11,570 nucleotides of DNA from Acidobacteriota bacterium. GTDB lineage: Bacteria > Acidobacteriota > Terriglobia > Bryobacterales > Bryobacteraceae. Positions 1 through 5,457 of the stretch are shown here, in pieces. Location of the stretch: contig JAEZIJ010000035.1 of the NCBI GenBank assembly GCA_023436715.1, forward strand, positions 1 through 11,570. The letters are read 5' to 3'. The notes under the pieces were generated by a model. It did not search any database. It was given only the letters and a program-made list of their open reading frames with translations, and was not told the DNA's origin. A program made the translations under genes and the position numbers. Position 1 is the first letter of the stretch; every line of letters begins with the position of its first letter.

Positions 1-123
1 CCGCATGGGCCTGCGGCCCGCCAAAAGTGATGAAAATTGGCGCGGGCAATGGCGTCAATCCGAGCCGCGACCAACCGGGCCGCAGCCAACGAATGAAAAT
101 GCGCGATGGAGGCGATCCAGCAC

Positions 124-214
124 AGTGGGGCAGGGCCGTGCCCTGCGGCGGGCTCCCAGCCCGCCCAGCTTGGCCGGCCTGAGAGGCCAGCGCAGCCCGA
201 GGGGCTGCCCCACT
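124..214. repeat. Cluster of four short-loop palindromes inside a 10-bp inverted repeat
   Basis: Four perfect hairpins follow each other, each with a 3-base loop: CAGGGC/GCCCTG (131-145), GGCGGGCT/AGCCCGCC (147-165), GGCCT/AGGCC (176-188) and CAGCCC/GGGCTG (193-207). The whole is bounded by AGTGGGGCAG (124-133) and its exact reverse complement (205-214), which shares bases with the outer hairpins, so alternative folds compete. This is REP/BIME-like architecture. No associated transposase is in the window. Confidence 0.75.
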
Positions 215-252
215 CGCAATCGCTCGACTTTTCAGGGCAGCGGTTTCGTGGT

Positions 253-325
253 TTCGCGGGCGCACGCCCGGCGATTTTCGGGAGACCGGTTTGGCAGATT
301 CGCGGGCGCACGCCCGGTGATTTTC
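253..325. repeat. 27-base direct repeat, two copies, 46-base period
   Basis: Copies at 253-279 and 299-325 differ at one base (C272 versus T318). Each contains the hairpin CGGGCG-CA-CGCCCG (257-270 and 303-316) followed by a short GATTTTC tail. The spacing of 46 bases and the near-identity point to recent duplication or to a dispersed repeat family. Function unknown. Confidence 0.7.
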
Positions 326-477
326 AACGGAGTCCCCCATGGCCCTGCGGGCCGCGAATAGCGATGCAAATGGGTGCGTCGTTGGCGCGGCCGGGAGCGG
401 GCCGGGCACGAGGGCGGTCAAAGAATTCGGGGACACTCCGGCCTGGATGCGAGCATGGGTTTTCCTTAACTTTGCTC

Positions 478-505
478 TTGCCTTCCCGTTAAAACGAGTT
501 ATTCT
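478..505 (+). promoter_or_regulatory. Possible sigma70-type promoter for the histone-like gene
   Basis: TTGCCT (478-483) and TATTCT (500-505) are separated by 16 bases and lie about 35 bases before the ATG at 541. Each matches four of six consensus bases. A strong Shine-Dalgarno AGGAGG (527-532) lies 8 bases before the start. The ribosome site is clear; the promoter is only a plausible reading. Confidence 0.35.
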
Positions 506-540
506 AGGGGTTGACCACGCTCGTACAGGAGGCATAGGAA

Positions 541-1065
541 ATGTTTGATTCTCTCGAGCTCGCTCGCAATGAGGAGCGGGATGACCTTGACGATGAGCAT
601 GTAGAGCTGGAATCCGACCTCGAAGAGTACGGCCCTGATTCGGAAGACGACGAGGAAGAGGAGGAAGAGGAACCCACGCCGCCAGCAGCAGCCGAACCCG
701 CCCCCGAGCTTCCGCCAACACCTGTAGAGCAGGGCGCGCCTCCCGCGGGGCCGCCACCGAAGAAACCGGCTAAGAAGGCTGTGAAAGCCGCGCCGAAAAA
801 AGCTCCCGCGAAAAAGGCGGTAGTGAAAGCCCCGGCAAAGAAGGCCGCAAAGAAGGCCCCGGCTAAGAAGGCACCGGTTAAGAAGGCCGCAAAGAAAGCA
901 GCTAAGAAAGCGCCCGCCAAGAAGGCAGCGAAGAAAGCGCCAGCGAAGAAAACGCCGGCCAAGAAGGTTCCTGCCAAGAAAACCGCGAAAAAGGCAGCGA
1001 AGAAAACTCCTCCCAAGAAGACGCCCGCGAAGAAGAAAGCGGTAAAGAAGGGCGGACGGAGATAA
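541..1065 (+). CDS. Acidic-head, histone H1-like Lys/Ala/Pro-rich protein
   Basis: 174 residues with three visible zones. Residues 1-45 are strongly acidic, including an unbroken run of seven Glu within a longer Glu/Asp stretch. Residues 46-74 are a Pro/Ala-rich linker. Residues 75-174 consist of degenerate PAKKA, AAKKA and VKKA units ending KKGGRR. The basic tail is the kind seen in bacterial H1-like and AlgP-type proteins, so binding to DNA or another polyanion, perhaps as a nucleoid protein, is a reasonable inference. The acidic head would neutralise or regulate the tail, or bind a basic partner. No folded domain is apparent. AGGAGG at 527-532 fixes the start. The gene stands alone, converging on the small minus-strand gene. 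Repeat-rich genes of this kind vary in length between strains. Confident it is a gene, moderate on role. Confidence 0.85.
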   Translation: MFDSLELARNEERDDLDDEHVELESDLEEYGPDSEDDEEEEEEEPTPPAAAEPAPELPPTPVEQGAPPAGPPPKKPAKKAVKAAPKKAPAKKAVVKAPAKKAAKKAPAKKAPVKKAAKKAAKKAPAKKAAKKAPAKKTPAKKVPAKKTAKKAAKKTPPKKTPAKKKAVKKGGRR

Positions 1066-1084
1066 AGTCCTACAGACCGGCCGG

Positions 1085-1114
1085 GGGAGAGGCGGCGGGA
1101 TGTCCGCCCTCTCC
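1085..1114. terminator. Hairpin between convergent genes, possible terminator
   Basis: GGGAGAGGCGG (1085-1095) faces CCGCCCTCTCC (1104-1114), forming a GC-rich stem of about ten pairs with one bulge or mismatch and a short loop. It sits 20 bases after the histone-like stop and before the end of the convergent small gene. No U-tract follows on either strand, so intrinsic termination is uncertain. Confidence 0.4.
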
Positions 1115-1182
1115 TTCCCGAAAAAGATATTTCGCCGCTACACTGCCCGGGGAGAAACCCTCACGGCGAAGCACACGCCGGA

Positions 1183-1389
1183 TCAGCCGTTCAGAGCGGC
1201 TCGGCAGCGCCGGTATAGCTGCAACAGCTCTTCTGCGTACTCCTCGGGCGTTCGGGTGGGCTTGCCGGTGTATCCAGCCGCCGGCGTACCTTTTCCGTAG
1301 CCGGTGGTAATGGCCACGAACTTCATCAGGTCCAGGGCGACGTCCTCCTTGCTCCGCTGCGGCATGGAACGGGCATTCTCTTCATCCAT
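1183..1389 (-). CDS. Small protein of unknown function, 68 aa
   Basis: I do not recognise a family. The product is 68 residues, soluble, with no signal peptide or membrane segment. The N-terminal third looks helical (about residues 10-28), a Gly/Pro/Thr-rich middle (29-46, containing GYGKGTP and GYTGKPTRTPEE) follows, and a C-terminal helix ends RRCRAALNG. AGGAG at 1400-1404, 10 bases upstream of the ATG on the minus strand, gives good ribosome-site support, and codon composition matches the surrounding genes. It diverges from the HipA-like gene with only 78 bases between the starts, so the two could share a regulatory region. Conservation in related genomes would settle whether it is real. 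Confidence 0.65.
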   Translation of the reverse strand: MDEENARSMPQRSKEDVALDLMKFVAITTGYGKGTPAAGYTGKPTRTPEEYAEELLQLYRRCRAALNG

Positions 1390-1467
1390 CGGGAAGGCTC
1401 TCCTTTGAGTGGGATCGCGAGCATGGGCATTCTGTTCCCATCCGCAACACTAGCGTAGCGTATTCCG

Positions 1468-2319
1468 ATGCCCCTCAACGCCATCCGCCATATCCGAAAA
1501 ATGCGTGGCGGCGCGCAGTCTCATCTTGTGGAAGCGGATGACGGACGCTTCTACGTGGTGAAGTTCCGGAACAACCCTCAACACCGCCGCGTGCTGATCA
1601 ATGAGTCGATCGGTTCGGTGTTCCTGCGGTACCTGCAGATCTCCGCGCCTGAGGTGGTCGTTGTCTCGGTGGGAGCCGAGTTCCTCCGGAGCAACCCTGA
1701 GGTCGGGATCCAACTCGGCTCGCGCACCATCCAGGTCGAGCCCGGATGGCATTTCGGCAGCCGTTACCCGGATCACCCCGAGAGGATCGCCGTTTACGAC
1801 TTCATCCCCGACGCCCTGCTCAAGCAAGTGACGAATTTGCGTGAATTTCCCGGCATGCTCGTTTTTGACAAGTGGACGGGGAATGCCGACGGCCGCCAGT
1901 CCGTGTTCTTTCGAAGCCGGCTCAAGCAGTGGTCTCCGGGGGGCTCGGTGGCGCGGACGGGATTTATCGCCTGGATGATCGACCAGGGCTTTATTTTCAA
2001 CGGTCCGCATTGGGATTTTCCGGATTCGCCGTTGCAGGGACTGTACCATCGGCCGCTGGTTTACGAGTCCATCGCCTCGCTCGACGATTTCCAGCCCTGG
2101 CTCGATCTCGTCCTGCACTTCCCCGAAGAGGTGATGGACGAGGCGTATCGCAAAATTCCGCTGGAGTGGATGGAAGGCGAGGAAGATGCCTTGGAGGATA
2201 TGCTGGAGACCCTGGTGCGGCGCCGCTCCCGCGTTCCGGACCTGCTCGAGGACTGCCGGCGGGCCAAGCCTGCCCTGTTCCCAAACTGGAATGGAAAAGG
2301 CTGGTTTTCCGGTCGATAG
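1468..2319 (+). CDS. HipA-like kinase-domain protein (orphan)
   Basis: 283 residues resembling the stand-alone HipA-like kinase family rather than full-length HipA toxins (about 440 aa). Visible elements in order: a nucleotide-binding Lys in FYVVKF (K32); Glu in LINES (E46), where kinases place the Lys partner; a catalytic-loop-like FDKWTGNADGR with N139 and D141; and MIDQG (D172) at the position of the metal-binding Asp. The C-terminal third is acidic and helical. HipA-type kinases phosphorylate Ser or Thr; in toxins the target is GltX, but nothing here shows the substrate. No HipB-like antitoxin lies next door, so classical toxin-antitoxin behaviour is unlikely. No clear Shine-Dalgarno precedes the ATG. 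Divergent from the 68-aa gene; the aminotransferase gene follows after 33 bases. Confidence 0.8.
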   Translation: MPLNAIRHIRKMRGGAQSHLVEADDGRFYVVKFRNNPQHRRVLINESIGSVFLRYLQISAPEVVVVSVGAEFLRSNPEVGIQLGSRTIQVEPGWHFGSRYPDHPERIAVYDFIPDALLKQVTNLREFPGMLVFDKWTGNADGRQSVFFRSRLKQWSPGGSVARTGFIAWMIDQGFIFNGPHWDFPDSPLQGLYHRPLVYESIASLDDFQPWLDLVLHFPEEVMDEAYRKIPLEWMEGEEDALEDMLETLVRRRSRVPDLLEDCRRAKPALFPNWNGKGWFSGR

Positions 2320-2336
2320 GCGGTTCGGATTTCCGT

Positions 2337-2342
2337 TAGAAT
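2337..2342 (+). promoter_or_regulatory. -10-like box just before the aminotransferase gene
   Basis: TAGAAT matches five of six -10 positions and ends 10 bases before the ATG at 2353. No convincing -35 and no Shine-Dalgarno are visible, so any transcript starting here would have a leader of only a few bases. The gene may alternatively be read through from the HipA-like gene. Confidence 0.35.
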
Positions 2343-2352
2343 AAGTGGTTCA

Positions 2353-3225
2353 ATGGACCGCCTTATCCTGCATAACGACGAAATCTGCGAAGCTTCCGCC
2401 CAGGTGCTCTCCCCCGGTCAGGTCGGCTTGCTCTCCGGGTGGGGGGTGTTCAGCACGCTGCGAGTCGCCGGCGGCGTTCTCTTCGCCTGGGAGCGGCACT
2501 GGGACCGCATGCTGCGGGACGCCCACGCACTCCGCGTGCCGTTTCCTTCCGATCCGGATTACCTGCGCTCACGGTTGCTGCGGCTGATCGCCGCCAACGA
2601 GGTGGTCGATGGAACCCTGCGGGTTGTCATCGTAAGAAACCGCGGCGGCATCTGGGAGGGCCCGTGCGACCGCGATTTCGATCTGATCGCGCTCACCACG
2701 AAATTGAAGGATTGGGGCCGCGGTGTGAACCTCGCGATGCGTGAGCAGGCGCGGCACGCCGGGTCCGATTTCCGCGGCACGAAAATCCTCTCGTGGGCGC
2801 TCAACCTCACCATGCTGGAAGAGGCGCAACTGGAGGGATTCGACGAGGTCCTGCTCCTGAACGAACGCGGCGAAGTCAGCGAGTGCACGTCGGCCAATAT
2901 CTTCGTAGCGAACGGCAGCCAGGTGTGGACTCCGCCGCTCGCTTCAGCGTGCCTGCCAGGCGTCACCCGCGAAGTGTTGCTGGAGGCCGTTCAAGTCCCG
3001 GGAGTCTCCGTCGGCGAGAAGCCGCTGCTTCCGGAGGAACTCGAGCGGGCGGACGAGGTGTTCATCACCTCCACCACGCGCGAACTGCTGCAGGTACTGT
3101 CGATCCAGCACCGGCCCATGCGCCAAGCCGGAAACACGCGGATTCGTTTGCAGGAAGCGTTCAGCCGGTACGTTGACGCCTATGTAGCGGCGCACAAGCA
3201 AAACCCGCTGTCCGCGGGAGTGTAG
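2353..3225 (+). CDS. Class IV (fold-type IV) PLP aminotransferase
   Basis: 290 residues, the usual length for the family holding branched-chain aminotransferase, D-amino acid transaminase and aminodeoxychorismate lyase (PabC). Early GWGVFSTLR (29-37) takes the place of the family's GDGVFET. The Schiff-base Lys is K144 in FRGTKILSW. The family signature is visible as E177-C-T-S-A-N182-I-F, VWT at 191-193 and LPGVTR at 201-206, which binds the cofactor phosphate. Substrate cannot be assigned: BCAT, DAAT and ADC-lyase are separated by few residues, and no pabA/pabB or ilv genes are adjacent. The usual Glu of the N-terminal GxxFET motif is replaced by Ser. The gene sits 33 bases after the kinase gene and 4 bases before the zinc-ribbon gene. 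Confident on family, not on reaction. Confidence 0.9.
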   Translation: MDRLILHNDEICEASAQVLSPGQVGLLSGWGVFSTLRVAGGVLFAWERHWDRMLRDAHALRVPFPSDPDYLRSRLLRLIAANEVVDGTLRVVIVRNRGGIWEGPCDRDFDLIALTTKLKDWGRGVNLAMREQARHAGSDFRGTKILSWALNLTMLEEAQLEGFDEVLLLNERGEVSECTSANIFVANGSQVWTPPLASACLPGVTREVLLEAVQVPGVSVGEKPLLPEELERADEVFITSTTRELLQVLSIQHRPMRQAGNTRIRLQEAFSRYVDAYVAAHKQNPLSAGV

Positions 3226-3229
3226 CGGT

Positions 3230-3604
3230 TTGCCTATCTCGTGCCCTCGTTGCGGCAGCAGAAATCTTCGTTATTCCCGGCTGCGTAATCTCTCCGAACG
3301 CTGTGTTACCCTGTTCGGAATACGTCCCCTGCGCTGCCGTGACTGCCGCCAGCGATTTGTGGATCGCACCTGGCACCTCTCCAGCCTGCGTTATGCCCGC
3401 TGCCCGGAATGCTGGAGGATGGATCTCAGCCTATGGTCCGAAAAGGACTGCCGCATCACGGCATTCACCGCCCTTCGCATGAGCCTTGGCGCCAAGCCAT
3501 TCCGGTGTGAGTACTGCCGGATCAACTTCGTGAGCTTCCGGCGGCGGCGTGAAAAATTCACGTTCAAACGGTGGGAAAAACGGCTGAAAGCGACTAAAGC
3601 CTAA
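3230..3604 (+). CDS. Double zinc-ribbon protein, four CxxC motifs
   Basis: 124 residues, rich in Arg and aromatic residues. Four CxxC knuckles (C5/C8, C36/C39, C58/C61, C93/C96) can form two zinc ribbons of the CPxC...CxxC kind, and a basic C-terminus (RRRREKFTFKRWEKR, about 104-118) suggests nucleic-acid contact. No membrane segment. The start is a TTG at 3230: an in-frame stop at 3185 limits the frame, and GGGAG at 3216-3220, lying inside the end of the aminotransferase gene, is 9 bases upstream. The 4-base gap makes translational coupling likely. The stop codon at 3602-3604 abuts the T-tract of the minus-strand RNA described below, so the two units converge. Function unknown; a regulator or RNA-associated factor is speculation. 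Confidence 0.8.
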   Translation: MPISCPRCGSRNLRYSRLRNLSERCVTLFGIRPLRCRDCRQRFVDRTWHLSSLRYARCPECWRMDLSLWSEKDCRITAFTALRMSLGAKPFRCEYCRINFVSFRRRREKFTFKRWEKRLKATKA

Positions 3605-3622
3605 AATAAAAATGGTTCCAAG
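3603..3622 (-). terminator. 3' strand of closing stem plus T-tract of the large RNA
   Basis: On the minus strand CTTGGAACCA is followed by TTTTTATTTT. The T-tract abuts the stem that joins the two ends of the RNA, rather than a local hairpin, so termination may depend on the long-range stem or on another hairpin just upstream. The tract lies at the stop codon of the convergent zinc-ribbon gene. Confidence 0.55.
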
Positions 3623-4200
3623 TGACCCGCTTGCCAGCTCGCCCGCCAGCCTGCATGCCGGCTCGGACATGGCACCGTGAGACCCCTGCAGGTTCGTCTT
3701 TCGCTCCCCGTAAGGCCGTTAGGCCGTTACGGATCAGTGCTCGGGACGTTCCCCGGTGCTGTCTCCGGTGAAGCCGGCGCCTCGCATTGGCCTTTCGCTC
3801 GCCCTTAGTGAAAATCCCTTTACGGGACTGCCTCTAAGGGTTCGTCGCTCCTGGCCTCCTACTTCAGCGCCACACCGAACCTTCTTTCGAGCCCGTTCGG
3901 TCAAAAGCTCCTCTCCCTGGCCCTTTCGGGTTTCCGGGGAGGATCAACGCCTTCGGCCCGTTGCTTGATCGACCGATTCGATGCCCCCGACGGTTACCAG
4001 CCCTTGCTCTGCTTCGGGACTTCTGAATCCCTCCGCTTCAACGCTCGGACCTTGTGCCGTTCGGGAAGCTTGCCTCCGCGAAACGTTCGGTTTCGTTCGC
4101 TCCCCATCGATGGTAGGTTTACGCCTGCCACCGGTGGATCATCGTTCCCGATCCGTTTCGTTCCGCGTGGCTCGCTGTTCCGCGAACCTCTTGGAACCAA
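3603..4200 (-). ncRNA. Candidate large structured non-coding RNA (~590 nt)
   Basis: No protein is supported here, while the minus strand folds throughout. The ends pair: TGGTTCCAAG (4199-4190) with CTTGGAACCA (3622-3613), 10 perfect pairs, followed at once by TTTTTATTTT (3612-3603). Inside, read 5' to 3' on the minus strand, I find: a 7-bp stem 4188-4182/4175-4169; a long stem 4137-4128/4113-4104 with 9 of 10 pairs plus AGG/CCT; CGAAAC/GTTTCG 4095-4090/4084-4079; a 9-bp bulged stem 4069-4058/4043-4035; a hairpin 3963-3945; CCC-GAAA-GGG (GNRA loop) 3930-3921 inside a CCTCCCC/GGAGAGG stem; ACCGAAC/GTTCGGT 3901-3895/3880-3874; a two-part stem 3840-3834/3808-3802; a 10-bp stem 3732-3722/3717-3708; and CCTGCA/TGCAGG 3692-3687/3655-3650. 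Unpaired parts are purine-rich (GAAAC, GCGAAAG). I do not recognise RNase P, tmRNA, 6S or self-splicing intron motifs. The class is unknown; the structure is hand-folded. Confidence 0.7.
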
Positions 4201-4204
4201 TTTC

Positions 4205-4262
4205 ATATTCGCGCGAATCCCAAGTACAGTCAAACAAAATTTTGAAAATATTTAATCTTTTG
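4205..4262 (-). promoter_or_regulatory. Promoter with UP-like A/T tract for the large RNA
   Basis: Minus strand: TTGACT (4233-4228, five of six -35 bases), a 17-base spacer, then GAATAT (4210-4205); TATGAA (4207-4202) with a 20-base spacer is an alternative. The predicted first base falls at about 4200-4198, exactly where the closing stem starts. Immediately upstream (4234-4262) the sequence becomes almost pure A/T, unlike the GC-rich surroundings, as in UP elements of strong stable-RNA promoters. Confidence 0.6.
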
Positions 4263-4298
4263 TTTTCAGTTCGATGGCATGAATTTACATCTGAATTG

Positions 4299-4319
4299 AA
4301 CAGGCCAGGAGGGCCTGTT
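4299..4319. repeat. Dispersed palindrome AACAGGCC/GGCCTGTT
   Basis: An 8-bp perfect stem (4299-4306 with 4312-4319) and a 5-base loop lie 9 bases beyond the stop codon of the minus-strand Asp-box gene. The same element in variant form is at 9125-9144, in the same position beside another stop codon. It may act as a transcript-end hairpin, though no T-tract follows on the minus strand. Confidence 0.65.
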
Positions 4320-4328
4320 CCACCAGTG

Positions 4329-5450
4329 CTATTCGGACACCAGCTTGAGGATCATGCCGGTGTCGGTAGCCACCCAGAGTTGCCCCGGCGCGGGCGCGGC
4401 AAGCAGGGCGCGGTTTGCCACCGCGCGGTAGTCTACCTGCATTTCCGTCCAGTTCGTGAAGTCTTCGCTACGCAGAATCTTCAACTTGCCGGGCACAGGC
4501 GACCGCGGCAGATCGCCCGGAGGCTCGACGGCGGCCAGGTACGCCGGACCGCCGGCCGGAAGCGCCACGTCCGTAACCCTCCGGTTCTTCTGGCGGAACA
4601 CCCTGGCGCTCTTTCCCGATCGCCAGTCGATGCGCATCACCTCGCACGGCCACTCGAAAGCATCGAAGAACTCAATCAGCCCCAGCCCGACACCGTCCGG
4701 CCTGAAGCGGACTCGTGTAATACGGCCGAACATCGAACTCTGAGCCGGCTTCCAGCTTGCGCCACCATCAGCGGTCTCGAGCCCGATCGCCGTTCCGGGC
4801 AGTTCGCGAGGGCGCTCCTCCGGGTCGATCCAATCGGGAAGTTGTACCCGTTTCCTGTTCTTTCGCGGCGGCTTGCTCCACCCGGTGATGAGGCCGGACT
4901 TCGGATTCACAAACTCAATGGTTTGATAGACGGTGTGATCCTTCGTCGTCTTGGGTTCGTCGGCGGCGGCCAGCTTCGTCCAATGCTCGCCTCCGTCTCT
5001 CGTCTCATAAGCCGACTTACGCGGCCCGACGGCGAATCCGCGGTTCTCGTCGAGGAAGCATACGCGCTCGGCGTTGTTCAGCTTGGCCAGGGACTGCCAA
5101 TCCCTGCCGAACTCGGTGGTGCGCCACATGCGGTCCGGCGTGACCAGCCATCCCAGCCGGTCGTTGAGCAGGAACAACGACACCGGCATCGCGGGAAGGC
5201 GCACCGGCGACCATGTCTTGCCCCCGTCGTTGGTGATGAGTCCAGCGGGTTTGGGCTTACCGGACTGATCGGTCCGGGTGTAGTAGCCGACAGCCATGCC
5301 GTGCTGCGGGTCCGTGAACTCGAGCGCGGTTATGGAAAGCCGCGTATCTTCTTCGTCGTGGAAGTAAAGGACTTTCCACCGCTCGGCCGCCGCGGCGGAG
5401 CAGACTGCAACCAGCCCCAGGGCGAGGGTCGCAAACCGGATTGCGTGCAT
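4329..5450 (-). CDS. Exported Asp-box (BNR-like) beta-propeller protein
   Basis: 373 residues from the ATG at 5450. Residues 1-22 (MHAIR, then a hydrophobic core, then an Ala-rich cleavage region before ERW) form a good signal peptide, so the product is periplasmic or secreted. Three clear Asp-boxes of the S/T-x-D-x-G-x-x-W type appear at about 73-80 (TNDGGKTW), 150-157 (TRDGGEHW) and 226-233 (TADGGASW), with a decayed one between the first two. These belong to sialidase/Ycf48/photosystem-assembly-like propellers; no sialidase catalytic Arg set is evident, so enzymatic activity is not claimed. A longer reading from 5501 would overlap the GAF gene and hide the signal peptide, so I prefer 5450, 7 bases after the GAF stop. 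No strong Shine-Dalgarno is seen; translation may be coupled to the GAF gene. Confidence 0.85.
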   Translation of the reverse strand: MHAIRFATLALGLVAVCSAAAAERWKVLYFHDEEDTRLSITALEFTDPQHGMAVGYYTRTDQSGKPKPAGLITNDGGKTWSPVRLPAMPVSLFLLNDRLGWLVTPDRMWRTTEFGRDWQSLAKLNNAERVCFLDENRGFAVGPRKSAYETRDGGEHWTKLAAADEPKTTKDHTVYQTIEFVNPKSGLITGWSKPPRKNRKRVQLPDWIDPEERPRELPGTAIGLETADGGASWKPAQSSMFGRITRVRFRPDGVGLGLIEFFDAFEWPCEVMRIDWRSGKSARVFRQKNRRVTDVALPAGGPAYLAAVEPPGDLPRSPVPGKLKILRSEDFTNWTEMQVDYRAVANRALLAAPAPGQLWVATDTGMILKLVSE

Positions 5451-5457
5451 ATCACGA

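Larger units (their letters stand above)
1..480. other. Gene-free, repeat-dense region
   Basis: I see no credible gene here. Open frames exist on the plus strand but have no ribosome site, no recognisable domain, and simply run through GC-rich palindromes. The stretch holds a GGGCC-TGC-GGCCC hairpin at 7-19, a close mirror of it (GGCCC-TGC-GGGCC) at 341-353, a four-hairpin cluster at 124-214 and a 27-base direct repeat at 253-325. A 14-base string at 59-72 recurs at 9067-9080. The region reads as an accumulation of dispersed short palindromic elements upstream of the histone-like gene. Confidence 0.7.

Noticed and set aside
124..325. CRISPR array
   Set aside because: Only two copies of the 27-base unit, the hairpins at 124-214 differ from each other, and no cas genes are in the window.
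5..492. Two overlapping plus-strand open frames of 118 and 128 codons
   Set aside because: They run through tandem palindromes and direct repeats, lack ribosome sites, and their translations are Arg/Pro/Gly-rich with no domain.
504..1016. Minus-strand Phe/Ala-rich open frame opposite the histone-like gene
   Set aside because: It is the mirror of AAG/GCC repeat codons; the plus strand has the AGGAGG site and the sensible charge pattern.
3603..4200. RNase P RNA, tmRNA or a group I/II intron as the identity of the structured RNA
   Set aside because: I could not find the RNase P GGAAAGTCC block, a tmRNA acceptor end with CCA and tag frame, or intron domain V or P/Q/R/S-like motifs. This was by eye only, so a covariance search should confirm it.
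3994..4233. Minus-strand open frame of 79 codons inside the structured RNA
   Set aside because: Its start codon is the TTG of the proposed -35 box, it has no ribosome site, and the translation is low-complexity Arg/Gly/Pro.
3756..4255. Overlapping plus-strand open frames of 70 and 96 codons in the gap before the Asp-box gene
   Set aside because: They have Arg/Ser/Pro-rich low-complexity translations, no ribosome sites and no domain, and they are antisense to a densely folded minus-strand RNA; several frames are open here simply because of composition.
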